A stretch of 64,000 bases of DNA from Rubrivivax sp. (lineage in GTDB: Bacteria; Pseudomonadota; Gammaproteobacteria; Burkholderiales; Burkholderiaceae_C). A model generated the notes under the pieces. It was not told where the DNA came from, made no database searches, and saw nothing but the letters and a program-made list of their open reading frames with translations. Positions 37,403 to 45,202 of this stretch are shown here, piece after piece. Position 1 is the first letter of the stretch. Each line of letters starts with the position of its first letter. The stretch spans positions 1 to 64,000 of the forward strand of contig JAIXZR010000028.1 of the NCBI GenBank assembly GCA_027489455.1, read 5' to 3'. A program made the translations under genes and the position numbers.

Positions 37403-38683
37403 TCACGACGCCAGAGGCTGCCCAACGCGACTCCAGAATCGCGACCAGACGGTCGTGTCCTGCGATACCAGATCTTCGTACCCTCGCATGCGATTCGGGT
37501 CCTTGCTTCGGATAGCTGCTATGGCCGGTGCGAGCGGGCCGAGATAGGTCTGGGATGCCAAGACGAAATCGGCCTTCGTCAATCGATCTTCTGGGCGCTC
37601 CAGCGCGAGCCGATTGGCTGAAACCCACAGGGCCACAATAATGCGCTGAATCCCGCCGGACAACTCCAGTATGAGTGCGGCAAGCTCGTCGTCAACCGCG
37701 ATCTTCTCCTTCGTGTATTGAAAGCGACCCAGTTGGCCGAGAAATCGGTTCCCGTACTCTGGATCATCGCAGCGATCGAAAAGCGCCAACGAATGGTAGC
37801 CGCCCGTTGCAAATCGCTCCAGGGTACTGAGCCGTTTAGAGAACGCCCCGATTCCGTCCGAAGTGCCCGAAACGAGAACAGCTATGCCCGCGTTGTTGAT
37901 CAGATCCAGAATCCACTTCAAACACCGGTCCTCAACAACGCTCAGTTCAGGCGTCCCGTCCTTCCCGGCCCGACGCCGGCGTTGCTCCAATGTGGCTATC
38001 TTGAAGAAGTTCTGGACTTCGTCTAGATGCAGGATTCCCAGAAAGTGTGCCTTAGCAACCTGAAGCCATTCGTTGAGTTGCTCCAATGGATTCTTAAATC
38101 TATCACGTTCAAGCAGGAGATCGAATCGAGTACTTCCAGTGACTCTCTGCCATTCCCTCATCAGACCCCGCGCGAGATCCTCTGCAGAGCCCGACGGTGG
38201 AACATCGATCGACAAGTGTGTGACCTGAAGGTGAGCATCTTTGAAGCCAGGTAGGTGCGTGTGCAGATAGGTGTGATGGCAGTAAAGGTTGAGGATTCGC
38301 CGAATGCATTGCGTCTTCCCTGTTCCAGAGGGGCCGTCCACCGCAGAAGCGTGAGGCGGTATGCCAGGATAACTGCGTAAGCGCAGTTCACCGCTGATGT
38401 CGCCAAAGGTTGCCGGCGAGCGAGGGTCACGGTAGCCATAGCTGGACCGAATCATCAAGTCGATCGTCTCGAATATGCGCCCTTCCTCAAGTGGTGGTAC
38501 GTGGAAGTCTTTCAGTTGCATCAAGTAGTGCACGCGAATATGTCGCGGCACCTCCTTCAAGTTCCTGGGCCTTTTGGGTAAGTCGATCAACTGCTTTAAC
38601 GCTTGCTCTCGAGAGAGAATGGAACCCAGCGGAGTCTGAAGAGGGTTGCCCGCATAGGGGCCAAGAATGAGTTGGTCAGTCAT
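37403..38683 (-). CDS. tnsC: TnsC-like AAA+ ATPase
   Basis: A 426-residue AAA+ ATPase, the regulator linking target choice to the transposase. Walker A is DGPSGTGKTQCIRR near residue 130. Walker B is GILHLDEVQNFF near residue 215. Sensor 1 is VLVSGTSDGIG. The start is the ATG at 38683, eight bases inside the tnsB end, with GGGGGAC upstream. The longer frame to 38722 would add 13 residues. It converges with the second tniQ, with 15 bases between stops. Tn7-like elements usually co-transcribe tnsABC, as here. Confidence 0.9.
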   Translation of the reverse strand: MTDQLILGPYAGNPLQTPLGSILSREQALKQLIDLPKRPRNLKEVPRHIRVHYLMQLKDFHVPPLEEGRIFETIDLMIRSSYGYRDPRSPATFGDISGELRLRSYPGIPPHASAVDGPSGTGKTQCIRRILNLYCHHTYLHTHLPGFKDAHLQVTHLSIDVPPSGSAEDLARGLMREWQRVTGSTRFDLLLERDRFKNPLEQLNEWLQVAKAHFLGILHLDEVQNFFKIATLEQRRRRAGKDGTPELSVVEDRCLKWILDLINNAGIAVLVSGTSDGIGAFSKRLSTLERFATGGYHSLALFDRCDDPEYGNRFLGQLGRFQYTKEKIAVDDELAALILELSGGIQRIIVALWVSANRLALERPEDRLTKADFVLASQTYLGPLAPAIAAIRSKDPNRMRGYEDLVSQDTTVWSRFWSRVGQPLAS

Positions 38684-41048
38684 TGGAGTCGTCCCCCGTA
38701 TTTGTAGCGGCCAAGAGCGCATCCATCATGGCTTCGTGTTGCCGATAGTTTTCATCTCGCAAGTCATCAGCGGTCTTTGATTCGGAATTTTCGGCTCCAC
38801 GCTGTGCGGCAACCTCAAAGAGACGCGCTTCGGTGAAGGTGGGTGCTTTTCCAGTCGCTCGAGCCATCGCTTCCGCGGTCAGCACCTTTGCCTGGTCAAT
38901 CAGTGCCGTCCTGCGCGCGAGGAAGTCGATGGCGTGCATCTTGTTGACGTGCCTGACGCCTGGTTGGGCCATGGTCTCCAAAGCGAAGAAGTCCATAAGC
39001 TCCTCATAGGAGGCCTCGGGTGCGACCTTTGATTGGGGGCTGAGCTTCAAGCGTAGAAGTCCTGCCCCGACGGAATCGGGAGTCCAGATGCGGCCCATGG
39101 CGCCAGGGTAGTGATAGACGGGAAGATTCCATCCCCCGCAATTGCGCGCGATGGCTGTCCATTGCGCGGCTTTCACCTCCTCCGACGAGTAGTCGTTCTT
39201 GAGAAAGCGAACGCAATCTCTGCGGACACGCCCTGTGCGGCGAGGCAGGAGTTCTGTGATGAGATCAGCCTCCTCGATCTGGCGCCTGAAGCCAATAGCC
39301 ATTTCAAACCCCATGCGCCACAGTCCAGCCGGGGATGGTTGGCATCCCGCCGCAAACATGTGCGCATCGACCCGGTGCCGTCGACACGCGGTAAGGTTGT
39401 ACTCGGCGAAGAGGTCGTGAAGAAATTGAACGTACTCAGGGAGCGTCAAAACGCTGTCATTGGGGTCCACGCGGCGAAGCTCAAGCTCTTGCCGCCGAAA
39501 GTCCATTGCGCCGGGCACGAATAGAAACTGCGCATCTTTTTCGATGCGATGGAGTACCTCTGCCAAGCCCTTGAGGTCGCCCCGATACGGCATGGCGATG
39601 CCGGTATGAGGGATGAGCTTCATGGCGGTTTGACGCGCCCCTTCTGAAAGGTACTCGCCGCGGTCACACATCAGCTCGTAGCACAGAGATGGGTGCGGAT
39701 CCAATGTCAATATTGGCTGGTACCCCCAGGTTTCGCCGAGAAGAGCGGGGTCTGCCGACGAGTTGAACAAAGAAACTTTCGCGGTATTCCAGCTAGGGCC
39801 CGTAAGGCAAACATAAAAACCGACGACAGCAGTCGACCAAATGTCCACAATGATGTAGACAATGGGCCTGCCAATGATCCAAGCTCGGTTAAAGGAAGAT
39901 CTCAAGTAGATATCCCCAACCGTGGAATCAATGGCCCATTGGCTTCCGGGGCCCGGCACATCTTGCCAATTGCGCGCAATGAGGCCCCGCAGCGCGCTAT
40001 TAAAGTGTCGCTTCGTCGTCTTCTCCAGCAGCAATTGGAGTTGTGACTTTCCTTCGGTCAGTACACGCTGAATTTGTCGATCGTTAGGATACGTTCCGAT
40101 GACGGGTTTGATCAACTCGATCTTCCCATCGACATCTTTGCCCTTTCCAACGAAAGCGCTGGACACGATGCGGGTGCAGCGCTTTGGCCACTTTGGTTTC
40201 GGCTCGGGGATGAGTTTGTCGGCGGCTCGTATTGCGGCCGCCCACTCGATGCTCATGCCCGGTTGCTCTGGAGAATAGTCCTGCCCGTAGGCACGATTAG
40301 TCATTTGCCGAGCAGTCAGCCTGCCTGCCTTCTTACGTACGCCAGGAATGACAGGTCTAGCCTTTCCAGGCCCGCCACAGTTCTGGTAACCTGTTCTGAG
40401 GCTTGATTCGATGTATCCAAACCGGCAGAGGGTAGACCACTGTTTGTAAACAAATGGTCGACTGACGCCGGCGTTTGTCATTGCTTGCCTGACAAGTCCG
40501 CCCAAGCTCCCATGCACGAGGATGCTCTCCTGCATTTGTTTGACGTCTAGAAAGCCTGCCATTGCTATCACGCGGATTTCGTAGTCGCGCTGATCTGGAG
40601 TCTTCTCGGCCTCCGAATACGCGCTCGCAAATACATGAACCTTTCGTTCGATCTGCAATTTCTGGACTACACGCTCCTTGGCCAAGCGAACGATGTCGCT
40701 TCGAATCATCCAGATAAGTCGACCTACCAGGGGAGGTGGACTGCCCTTCTTTTTCCTTATTGCCTGCCGCGGCGTACCTTGTTCATCCTTGCGAGACTCG
40801 GTCTTGGCGCTATCGGGATCCACTGAAGCGCCGGAATCGCCGCCACCTTCTAAAATGGCAGCGGACTCTGCGCGCGGCCGTCCGCCCTTGCCGCGTCTGT
40901 TCGGCGCATCCGCCTGAATGAGTACCGTCACAGTCCGGTCAATGTCCGGCGCATCCAGGACGACCCGGTAAATGCCAGGCTCGTGCGAAGTCGACGGTTC
41001 TCCTTCCTTCAGGAGCCGGAAGGTGGCGTTATGGATCAAGAAGTCCAT
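38676..41048 (-). CDS. tnsB: TnsB-like DDE transposase
   Basis: A 790-residue DDE transposase of the rve/Mu-TnsB class. Catalytic residues are visible as WAIDSTVGDIYL (first Asp, about residue 376), LMCDRGEYLS (second Asp) and GDLKGLAEVLHRIEKD (Glu). Two N-terminal helix-turn-helix-like segments, one including GLVRQAMTNAGVSRPFVYKQ, should bind the 20-bp end repeats. The C-terminal acidic tail fits TnsC interaction. It overlaps tnsA by 13 bases. The protein is slightly longer than Tn7 TnsB (702). Confidence 0.92.
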   Translation of the reverse strand: MDFLIHNATFRLLKEGEPSTSHEPGIYRVVLDAPDIDRTVTVLIQADAPNRRGKGGRPRAESAAILEGGGDSGASVDPDSAKTESRKDEQGTPRQAIRKKKGSPPPLVGRLIWMIRSDIVRLAKERVVQKLQIERKVHVFASAYSEAEKTPDQRDYEIRVIAMAGFLDVKQMQESILVHGSLGGLVRQAMTNAGVSRPFVYKQWSTLCRFGYIESSLRTGYQNCGGPGKARPVIPGVRKKAGRLTARQMTNRAYGQDYSPEQPGMSIEWAAAIRAADKLIPEPKPKWPKRCTRIVSSAFVGKGKDVDGKIELIKPVIGTYPNDRQIQRVLTEGKSQLQLLLEKTTKRHFNSALRGLIARNWQDVPGPGSQWAIDSTVGDIYLRSSFNRAWIIGRPIVYIIVDIWSTAVVGFYVCLTGPSWNTAKVSLFNSSADPALLGETWGYQPILTLDPHPSLCYELMCDRGEYLSEGARQTAMKLIPHTGIAMPYRGDLKGLAEVLHRIEKDAQFLFVPGAMDFRRQELELRRVDPNDSVLTLPEYVQFLHDLFAEYNLTACRRHRVDAHMFAAGCQPSPAGLWRMGFEMAIGFRRQIEEADLITELLPRRTGRVRRDCVRFLKNDYSSEEVKAAQWTAIARNCGGWNLPVYHYPGAMGRIWTPDSVGAGLLRLKLSPQSKVAPEASYEELMDFFALETMAQPGVRHVNKMHAIDFLARRTALIDQAKVLTAEAMARATGKAPTFTEARLFEVAAQRGAENSESKTADDLRDENYRQHEAMMDALLAATNTGDDSND

Positions 41049-41935
41049 GCCGACCGCCTGGAAGCAACTGGATTGAGGGCTCTGAACTCATCCTGAGGCA
41101 TGAGATTGAGAGGGCGGTGCGGTCGCCAGTCCCGCCGCAGGTCCAGAGGCAACTCCCCGTACCATACGGTCTGCCAAAGCGAGCGCTGTGCAGACTCCAT
41201 ACTTCCCTGAATCGAGGCGATCGCATGGAGCACGTTGATCTGTGAGTGGCCGCCAAGCTGATGGGCGACTTCAATGGCAGTGCGGCGCTCTTTCTCAGAG
41301 GCCTCTCCATCGAGTGCCCAGCAAGCAATCCTTCGAATCGTCAGTACAACTTCGGGTATCGACTGACCCGGGGTGATGAGTAGCCAGGTAACCCCCCGGC
41401 GCGCCCAGTACTCACGTTCAAGGTTGAGGAGTTGAACCTTCCTGGGGTCGGCATCAAATCCGGATGGCTTGTACGCAATGGCAAGCAGTTCTCGTGGTTG
41501 CCCAGGAGCTTTGAAGACCAGCACGAGGTCAGTGGTCAGAGTCCAGTAGGCCTCTTGCCCGCCGCCGTACACCTTGGGGTGGCGCATACCCAACTCTCTT
41601 GCAATATGGAGAGTGCCCGGAAGAAGCCACTTTGGGTCTCGTTCGCAGTACGCTGACAGGAGGTGAGGCGCCGGATCTACGGACAGCTTGCACTGCTCCA
41701 GGCAGTCATCCAAGTTCGGCAGCATCGTTGCAAAGAGCTGCTGGCCCAGTTCGCCATCGGACAACAGATGTCGCAGTCGTCCGCGCCACTTAAGCAAGTG
41801 ACTGCGGCCTGAGCTTGCAGGGTCACCGCGGGTCACCTGATGCCATGGAAGGGCGTCTGCGTGGATGCCTGTGCCGCGACCCTGGCGGTCAAACCGTGCC
41901 AGGACTTGCGGGGAGAAGCGCTTGGTGGTTTTCAT
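41036..41935 (-). CDS. tnsA: TnsA-like endonuclease
   Basis: A 299-residue protein. It shows the TnsA nuclease pattern with TTDLVLVF (catalytic Asp) and LLAIAYKPS (catalytic Lys), and an upstream acidic residue in DDCLEQC. A C-terminal winged-helix-like region follows (RRIACWALDGEASEKERRTA). I chose the ATG at 41935 because GGGGAG lies just upstream; the frame is open to 42022. TnsA cuts the 5' strands so the element leaves by cut-and-paste. The loss of a clear ExK/QxK triad makes this less certain than tnsB. Confidence 0.75.
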   Translation of the reverse strand: MKTTKRFSPQVLARFDRQGRGTGIHADALPWHQVTRGDPASSGRSHLLKWRGRLRHLLSDGELGQQLFATMLPNLDDCLEQCKLSVDPAPHLLSAYCERDPKWLLPGTLHIARELGMRHPKVYGGGQEAYWTLTTDLVLVFKAPGQPRELLAIAYKPSGFDADPRKVQLLNLEREYWARRGVTWLLITPGQSIPEVVLTIRRIACWALDGEASEKERRTAIEVAHQLGGHSQINVLHAIASIQGSMESAQRSLWQTVWYGELPLDLRRDWRPHRPLNLMPQDEFRALNPVASRRSAWTS

Positions 41936-42211
41936 GGGCTCCCCATGTGGCTCGAGGCGATTCGAGACCACAAGAGCGGGACGCCACCTGGCTTCGCCTA
42001 CTGCGCACCCGGAGGAGCTCAAGTCCGGTCGGGGCTTGCGCTGAGGGTGCCAGGACGGAGGTTGGATCAGCGTCCAAGGGTGTTCGCGGCTTAGGCGCGA
42101 ACGAATCCAACCCGAGTGGCCCTGACCTGATAACCTTCGTTCTGCCGGTTGCGAAGGCGGTTTGTCTGAGCTACCCGGACGGCGGGGCTTCGAAAGGGGT
42201 CTCGCCGTTCG

Positions 42212-42673
42212 TTATTTCATGGCTTCCTCCGTCAAACATGTCCTGATTGCTGCGACGTGCCGGGCCGAGAGTTGATTGCCAAGTCGCGAGATATCTCGGA
42301 TGAGGTCGGCGACGTGTCGAGGTGTAGCGCGGCTGACCCGAAGGCCGAGCGACTGCCTTTCTGCACGGGCGGTGTGATTGAGCAAGTCTGCCTCTGGCGC
42401 GTTCGGGCCCAGCGCTCGACTCAGTCGACGCAGTACTTCGCCTGCTGGAGGCGGTCGTCGTCCGTTCTCGATCTCGCTGACGATTGAGAAGGCGACACCA
42501 GCCCGACGCGCAAGCTCTCGTTGCGTCAGGGATCGTCGGGTTCGCGCGTCGAACAGGATCGCGCCAAAGGATTTAGAGTCTCGTCGCGCGGGCGAGACAA
42601 CCCCCGCGGCAGAGGACTCCGCTTTAGGTTTCAGGTCAGTTTTTTTGTGCACGCAATGAGGACGGAAATCCAT
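42212..42673 (-). CDS. XRE-family transcriptional regulator
   Basis: A 153-residue protein with a Cro/C1 helix-turn-helix at about residues 35-90: FDARTRRSLTQRELARRAGV then AFSIVSEIENGRRPPP. The C-terminal third is helical and of unknown function. I took the ATG at 42673 because the frame upstream starts with TTG and lacks a ribosome-binding site. A perfect inverted repeat lies 46 bases upstream (separate entry). It sits upstream of tnsA on the same strand and diverges from an unknown gene, so it likely controls one or both. Confidence 0.75.
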   Translation of the reverse strand: MDFRPHCVHKKTDLKPKAESSAAGVVSPARRDSKSFGAILFDARTRRSLTQRELARRAGVAFSIVSEIENGRRPPPAGEVLRRLSRALGPNAPEADLLNHTARAERQSLGLRVSRATPRHVADLIRDISRLGNQLSARHVAAIRTCLTEEAMK

Positions 42674-42718
42674 CCCACTGTGCACAGTCTCGGCACACAG
42701 GTCTAGGCAGAAACGCAG

Positions 42719-42735
42719 GTACGTTTTCCGTACCA
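42719..42735. promoter_or_regulatory. Putative operator between XRE gene and divergent unknown gene
   Basis: GGTACG-TTTTC-CGTACC is a perfect 6-bp inverted repeat with a 5-base spacer. It lies between the XRE start (42673) and the divergent start at 42760. Its size and symmetry fit an XRE dimer site. Confidence 0.5.
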
Positions 42736-42759
42736 AGTCCCCGCTGCAGGGCGTTTACG

Positions 42760-43653
42760 ATGGCGCCTGTCATGTATACCGACCTTGCCGTCTTCTCCAA
42801 CGCGTTTGACTGCGCCACGGATCTGCCAGTTGTGCATTTGGTTGGTCCGAACCTAGCGAGCTTGACCAAACGTGAGGCAGCACGCCAGATCGAACGATGG
42901 CAGACCCAGGCGTTGACGCAGGCTCTCTTCAACTCGTGGCAGGTGTGTAACGGTTACCAGCTTGAGCAGAAGCTGATGATAGAAACCTCTCACCTCGACT
43001 TTCAGATTGATCGACCGCGGTTGTTCCATCGCATGTTGGCAAGAGGTGAGCCGGCGGTTGCGCGCGAACTTGCTCGGAGCGACTCGAGCAGCGCACCGTG
43101 GATACGGCGGGCCCTGTCGCGATCTCCTGAAGTAGAAGACCTTTTGTACGAGCCTACATGGAGACTGCTCGATCCGTCGCCCATGAGCTACATTGAGTGG
43201 CATCGGTCTGCCGAGAAGACGCAGCAACTCGGCATGTCGGTGCTGGATCAGCAGGAGAAGTTCGCAGCCTGGATTGTGGAATTGCCGATCGATCAGAAAG
43301 GTAGTGAGGCCTTGGAATACTTCATTCCCCGATCCCATGGTTCATCAAGATGGGGTCTGCTTCTGACGCTGCTTCAACTTCGCCGGTGGGAGGTACACGG
43401 AAATCTGATCGCCTACTACCTCCAGTTACTCGAGCTAATGGAGCGATGCAACGTTCCAGTCCCAGATCCGCACTTCGCGTTCATGCTCCCAGCACTCAAG
43501 GGATACTTGACTTCGTGCTTTAGCCGGATTCATGTGGGACCTACCAACCCTGGCAACGTCGAGTACCAACTCGCCAGACTCATAAGGGCAAGGAAGGAGT
43601 TCATCGTGGTCAGGGGAGATTTGGCAAGTGGGGAGCCGAGCGTCACTCGCTAA
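42760..43653 (+). CDS. Unknown 297-residue protein at the far end of the transposon core
   Basis: An intact 297-residue protein divergent from the XRE regulator, with its start 25 bases after the operator-like repeat. It is mostly helical with Leu/Trp/Arg-rich segments (LQLRRWEVHGNLIAYYLQLL and VEYQLARLIRARKEFIVVRG). I recognise no catalytic motif and no signal peptide. The composition is ordinary for the element. It is probably an accessory or regulatory cargo gene, and its function is unknown. Confidence 0.65.
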   Translation: MAPVMYTDLAVFSNAFDCATDLPVVHLVGPNLASLTKREAARQIERWQTQALTQALFNSWQVCNGYQLEQKLMIETSHLDFQIDRPRLFHRMLARGEPAVARELARSDSSSAPWIRRALSRSPEVEDLLYEPTWRLLDPSPMSYIEWHRSAEKTQQLGMSVLDQQEKFAAWIVELPIDQKGSEALEYFIPRSHGSSRWGLLLTLLQLRRWEVHGNLIAYYLQLLELMERCNVPVPDPHFAFMLPALKGYLTSCFSRIHVGPTNPGNVEYQLARLIRARKEFIVVRGDLASGEPSVTR

Positions 43654-43779
43654 AATGAAGCAGGCTCACTGCCGACGGTCTTTGACATCGGCACCGCAGA
43701 CGAGTCGTGAGGAGCACTTCGACCAACGAGTGCGGCGTGATTGCCGACTCTAGTTGCGCGGCCGTGGCACCATTACGTC

Positions 43780-43855
43780 GATCACGCAGTGGATCCAATA
43801 CGCCGATCCGCGGATGGCTCCTACATGCGGATCACGGACTGGCTCCTATATGGCG
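43780..43855 (+). repeat. Three tandem 25-26-bp degenerate repeats
   Basis: Three consecutive units begin with GATC at 43780, 43805 and 43830 and share TGG(C/A)TCC(T/A)A followed by an AT-rich pair. They lie in the 283-base gap between the unknown gene and the DUF2384 gene. Nothing else was recognised in this gap. Their origin is unknown; they could be remnants of a binding-site array or of a coding repeat. Confidence 0.6.
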
Positions 43856-43936
43856 GTCGGTGACACCGTTCTCACAGGTCGATCTCTTCGACTTCAGCCG
43901 GCCGTGCGCGACTGCTGCCACTGCTGCGCCACCGCG

Positions 43937-44140
43937 CTAGCCTGCGAAGCCTGCTTCGAGCGTCTCGAGGTAGCGCAGCACGTCGTCTGAACGTCCTTGC
44001 CTGACAAGTGCCTCGGCGGTCAGCCCGTCGAACACACCGATTCGATCAGCGAAGTACCACGACGCGGCTTTATGGAGATCTCCGCTCAACAATGCTGCCG
44101 CGCGGATCACCGCAAGCGCTTCGTCCAGACGGGCTGTCAT
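43937..44140 (-). CDS. DUF2384-like mini protein (antitoxin C-terminal domain)
   Basis: A 67-residue protein that corresponds to the C-terminal domain of Xre/MbcA/ParS-type antitoxins: SWYFADRIGVFDGLTAEALV followed by RQGRSDDVLRYLETLEAG. Family proteins usually carry an N-terminal DNA-binding half of about 60-70 residues, which is missing. The frame is open to 44200, but the ATG at 44140 gives a more natural start. No RES-type toxin is visible nearby. It could be a truncated remnant or one of the small stand-alone DUF2384 proteins that flank mobile elements. Confidence 0.5.
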   Translation of the reverse strand: MTARLDEALAVIRAAALLSGDLHKAASWYFADRIGVFDGLTAEALVRQGRSDDVLRYLETLEAGFAG

Positions 44141-44388
44141 ACGCCAACTATGCCACCGCAGGGCATCGACGGCTCGCCAAACAACGTAAAGGCTGGGCAA
44201 GAGGGCACACCCGCCGCAGGACAGCAGAGGTTGGAGCGCGCATCTGGATCAAAGGCCGAAAGATGTTTTCACGATGGGTCCGCTATGCAGGCACGGAGCG
44301 CGTGCTTCAGACTGGGTGCAGCCAAACAGGGTTGGCGGTCGAGCGGCCGCTTTAGGCGCAAGCGGTCACACCCGGCCTTTCACTATCG

Positions 44389-44802
44389 ATGACCGCTGCG
44401 CGTCCGGAACCGGTCACCCGCCTGCTGCCGCCGGCCTGGCAGCGGGAGAACGACCGCTGCTGCGCTGAGCGACAGGCAGAACCCGACCCGTTGCGGTTGC
44501 AGCCGCTGCCGAATTTGTCGCCCGGAAGCTGCCGGGCGAATCCACACCCGAGCCCCCTAAGGAGCGCGCTCAGGCCGCGGCAGGTCTTTTCGGATACTCA
44601 TCGCATAACCTTCGGTCCACCACAAGCTGGTCTGAAGGTGCTGACGCCGCAGTCCGCCATGCCCGAGAATGCGCTCCTAGAGTCGAAACTCTACGCCGAC
44701 ATAGACGGCTTCAGTGTTCAGGCCGTCGCGCTCTGCGGGGCTTACAACCGCCAAGGCGCTGGTCTACCTGTGCCGCAGCGGCCCTGCGTTCTGTACAGTT
44801 GA
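44389..44802 (+). pseudogene. IS91-like transposase remnant
   Basis: From 44599 the frame reads HRITFGPPQAGLKVLTPQSA then DIDGFSVQAVALCGAYNRQ, which resembles the segment after the catalytic region of IS91-family (Y2) transposases. Near 44750 the frame shifts: the alternative frame reads KALVYLCRSGPAF, matching the LCRYI-like motif that normally follows. The catalytic Y2 motifs and both ends are missing. Sequence from 44141 to 44598 holds no other recognisable gene. It indicates that part of this patchwork came with a rolling-circle element. Confidence 0.55.
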
Positions 44803-44851
44803 GTTGCCCTGAGCTTGACTGGGTTCTTCCAAATCAACAGTGGAGATAGGA

Positions 44852-45193
44852 ATGCGTCAATTGCTAGCTTTGGGTGTTCTTTACACGTCCTCCACCTGTG
44901 CGATGGGGCAGACGGTCATTGGACTAATTTGCTATTTTCCAGATGCTTCGGCTGCTGGCGTTCGCACTTGGCCAGCTACCACCGAGACGTTTTATGTTGA
45001 CCAGAGTAAGTCATGGACAGTCACTGATGAATTTTATAAGGCAAAGTCGAAAACTGACGAGGGAGAAGTATCTATTTCAATAGACAGAATGACCGGAATA
45101 GCCACTCTCAGCATCAAGAAAAAGTACGAGAGCTGGAACTCCCGGGCATCTGAACCGTGCAAGCGGGTTGATCCGGCAGTTAAGAAGTTCTGA
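44852..45193 (+). CDS. Small exported protein of unknown function
   Basis: A 113-residue protein with an N-terminal signal-like hydrophobic stretch (MRQLLALGVLYTSSTCAMG). The mature part is polar with two Cys (YFPDAS, then SEPCKRVDP). I chose the ATG at 44852, preceded by GGAGATAGG. The GTG at 44840 is possible. It is AT-richer than its neighbours and is the first of three adjacent genes for exported proteins. No family is recognised. Confidence 0.55.
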   Translation: MRQLLALGVLYTSSTCAMGQTVIGLICYFPDASAAGVRTWPATTETFYVDQSKSWTVTDEFYKAKSKTDEGEVSISIDRMTGIATLSIKKKYESWNSRASEPCKRVDPAVKKF

Positions 45194-45202
45194 GAATTTC
45201 AC

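Larger units (their letters stand above)
10574..43653. mobile_element. Tn7-like transposon inserted at glmS (far boundary not determined)
   Basis: The proximal end begins TGT at 10574, followed by three TnsB-type repeats. The element encodes TnsA, TnsB, TnsC, a TnsD-like TniQ protein, a second TniQ protein and regulators. Between the end and these genes lies a defence cargo. The tns genes are at the glmS-distal side, the reverse of classical Tn7, where tnsA is next to the glmS-proximal right end. The listed end is the last gene that plausibly belongs to the core. I found no inverted copy of the terminal repeats, so the true boundary may lie further on, or the far end may have been lost or displaced by the patchwork that follows. 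Confidence 0.75.

Noticed and set aside
42750-42760. GTTTACGA as a candidate inverted TnsB half-site
   Set aside because: A single 8-base match with no second copy at 20 bp and no terminal ACA context.
33848-43653. CRISPR-associated transposon
   Set aside because: TniQ and TnsABC are present, but there is no cas gene and no regularly spaced repeat array anywhere in the window.
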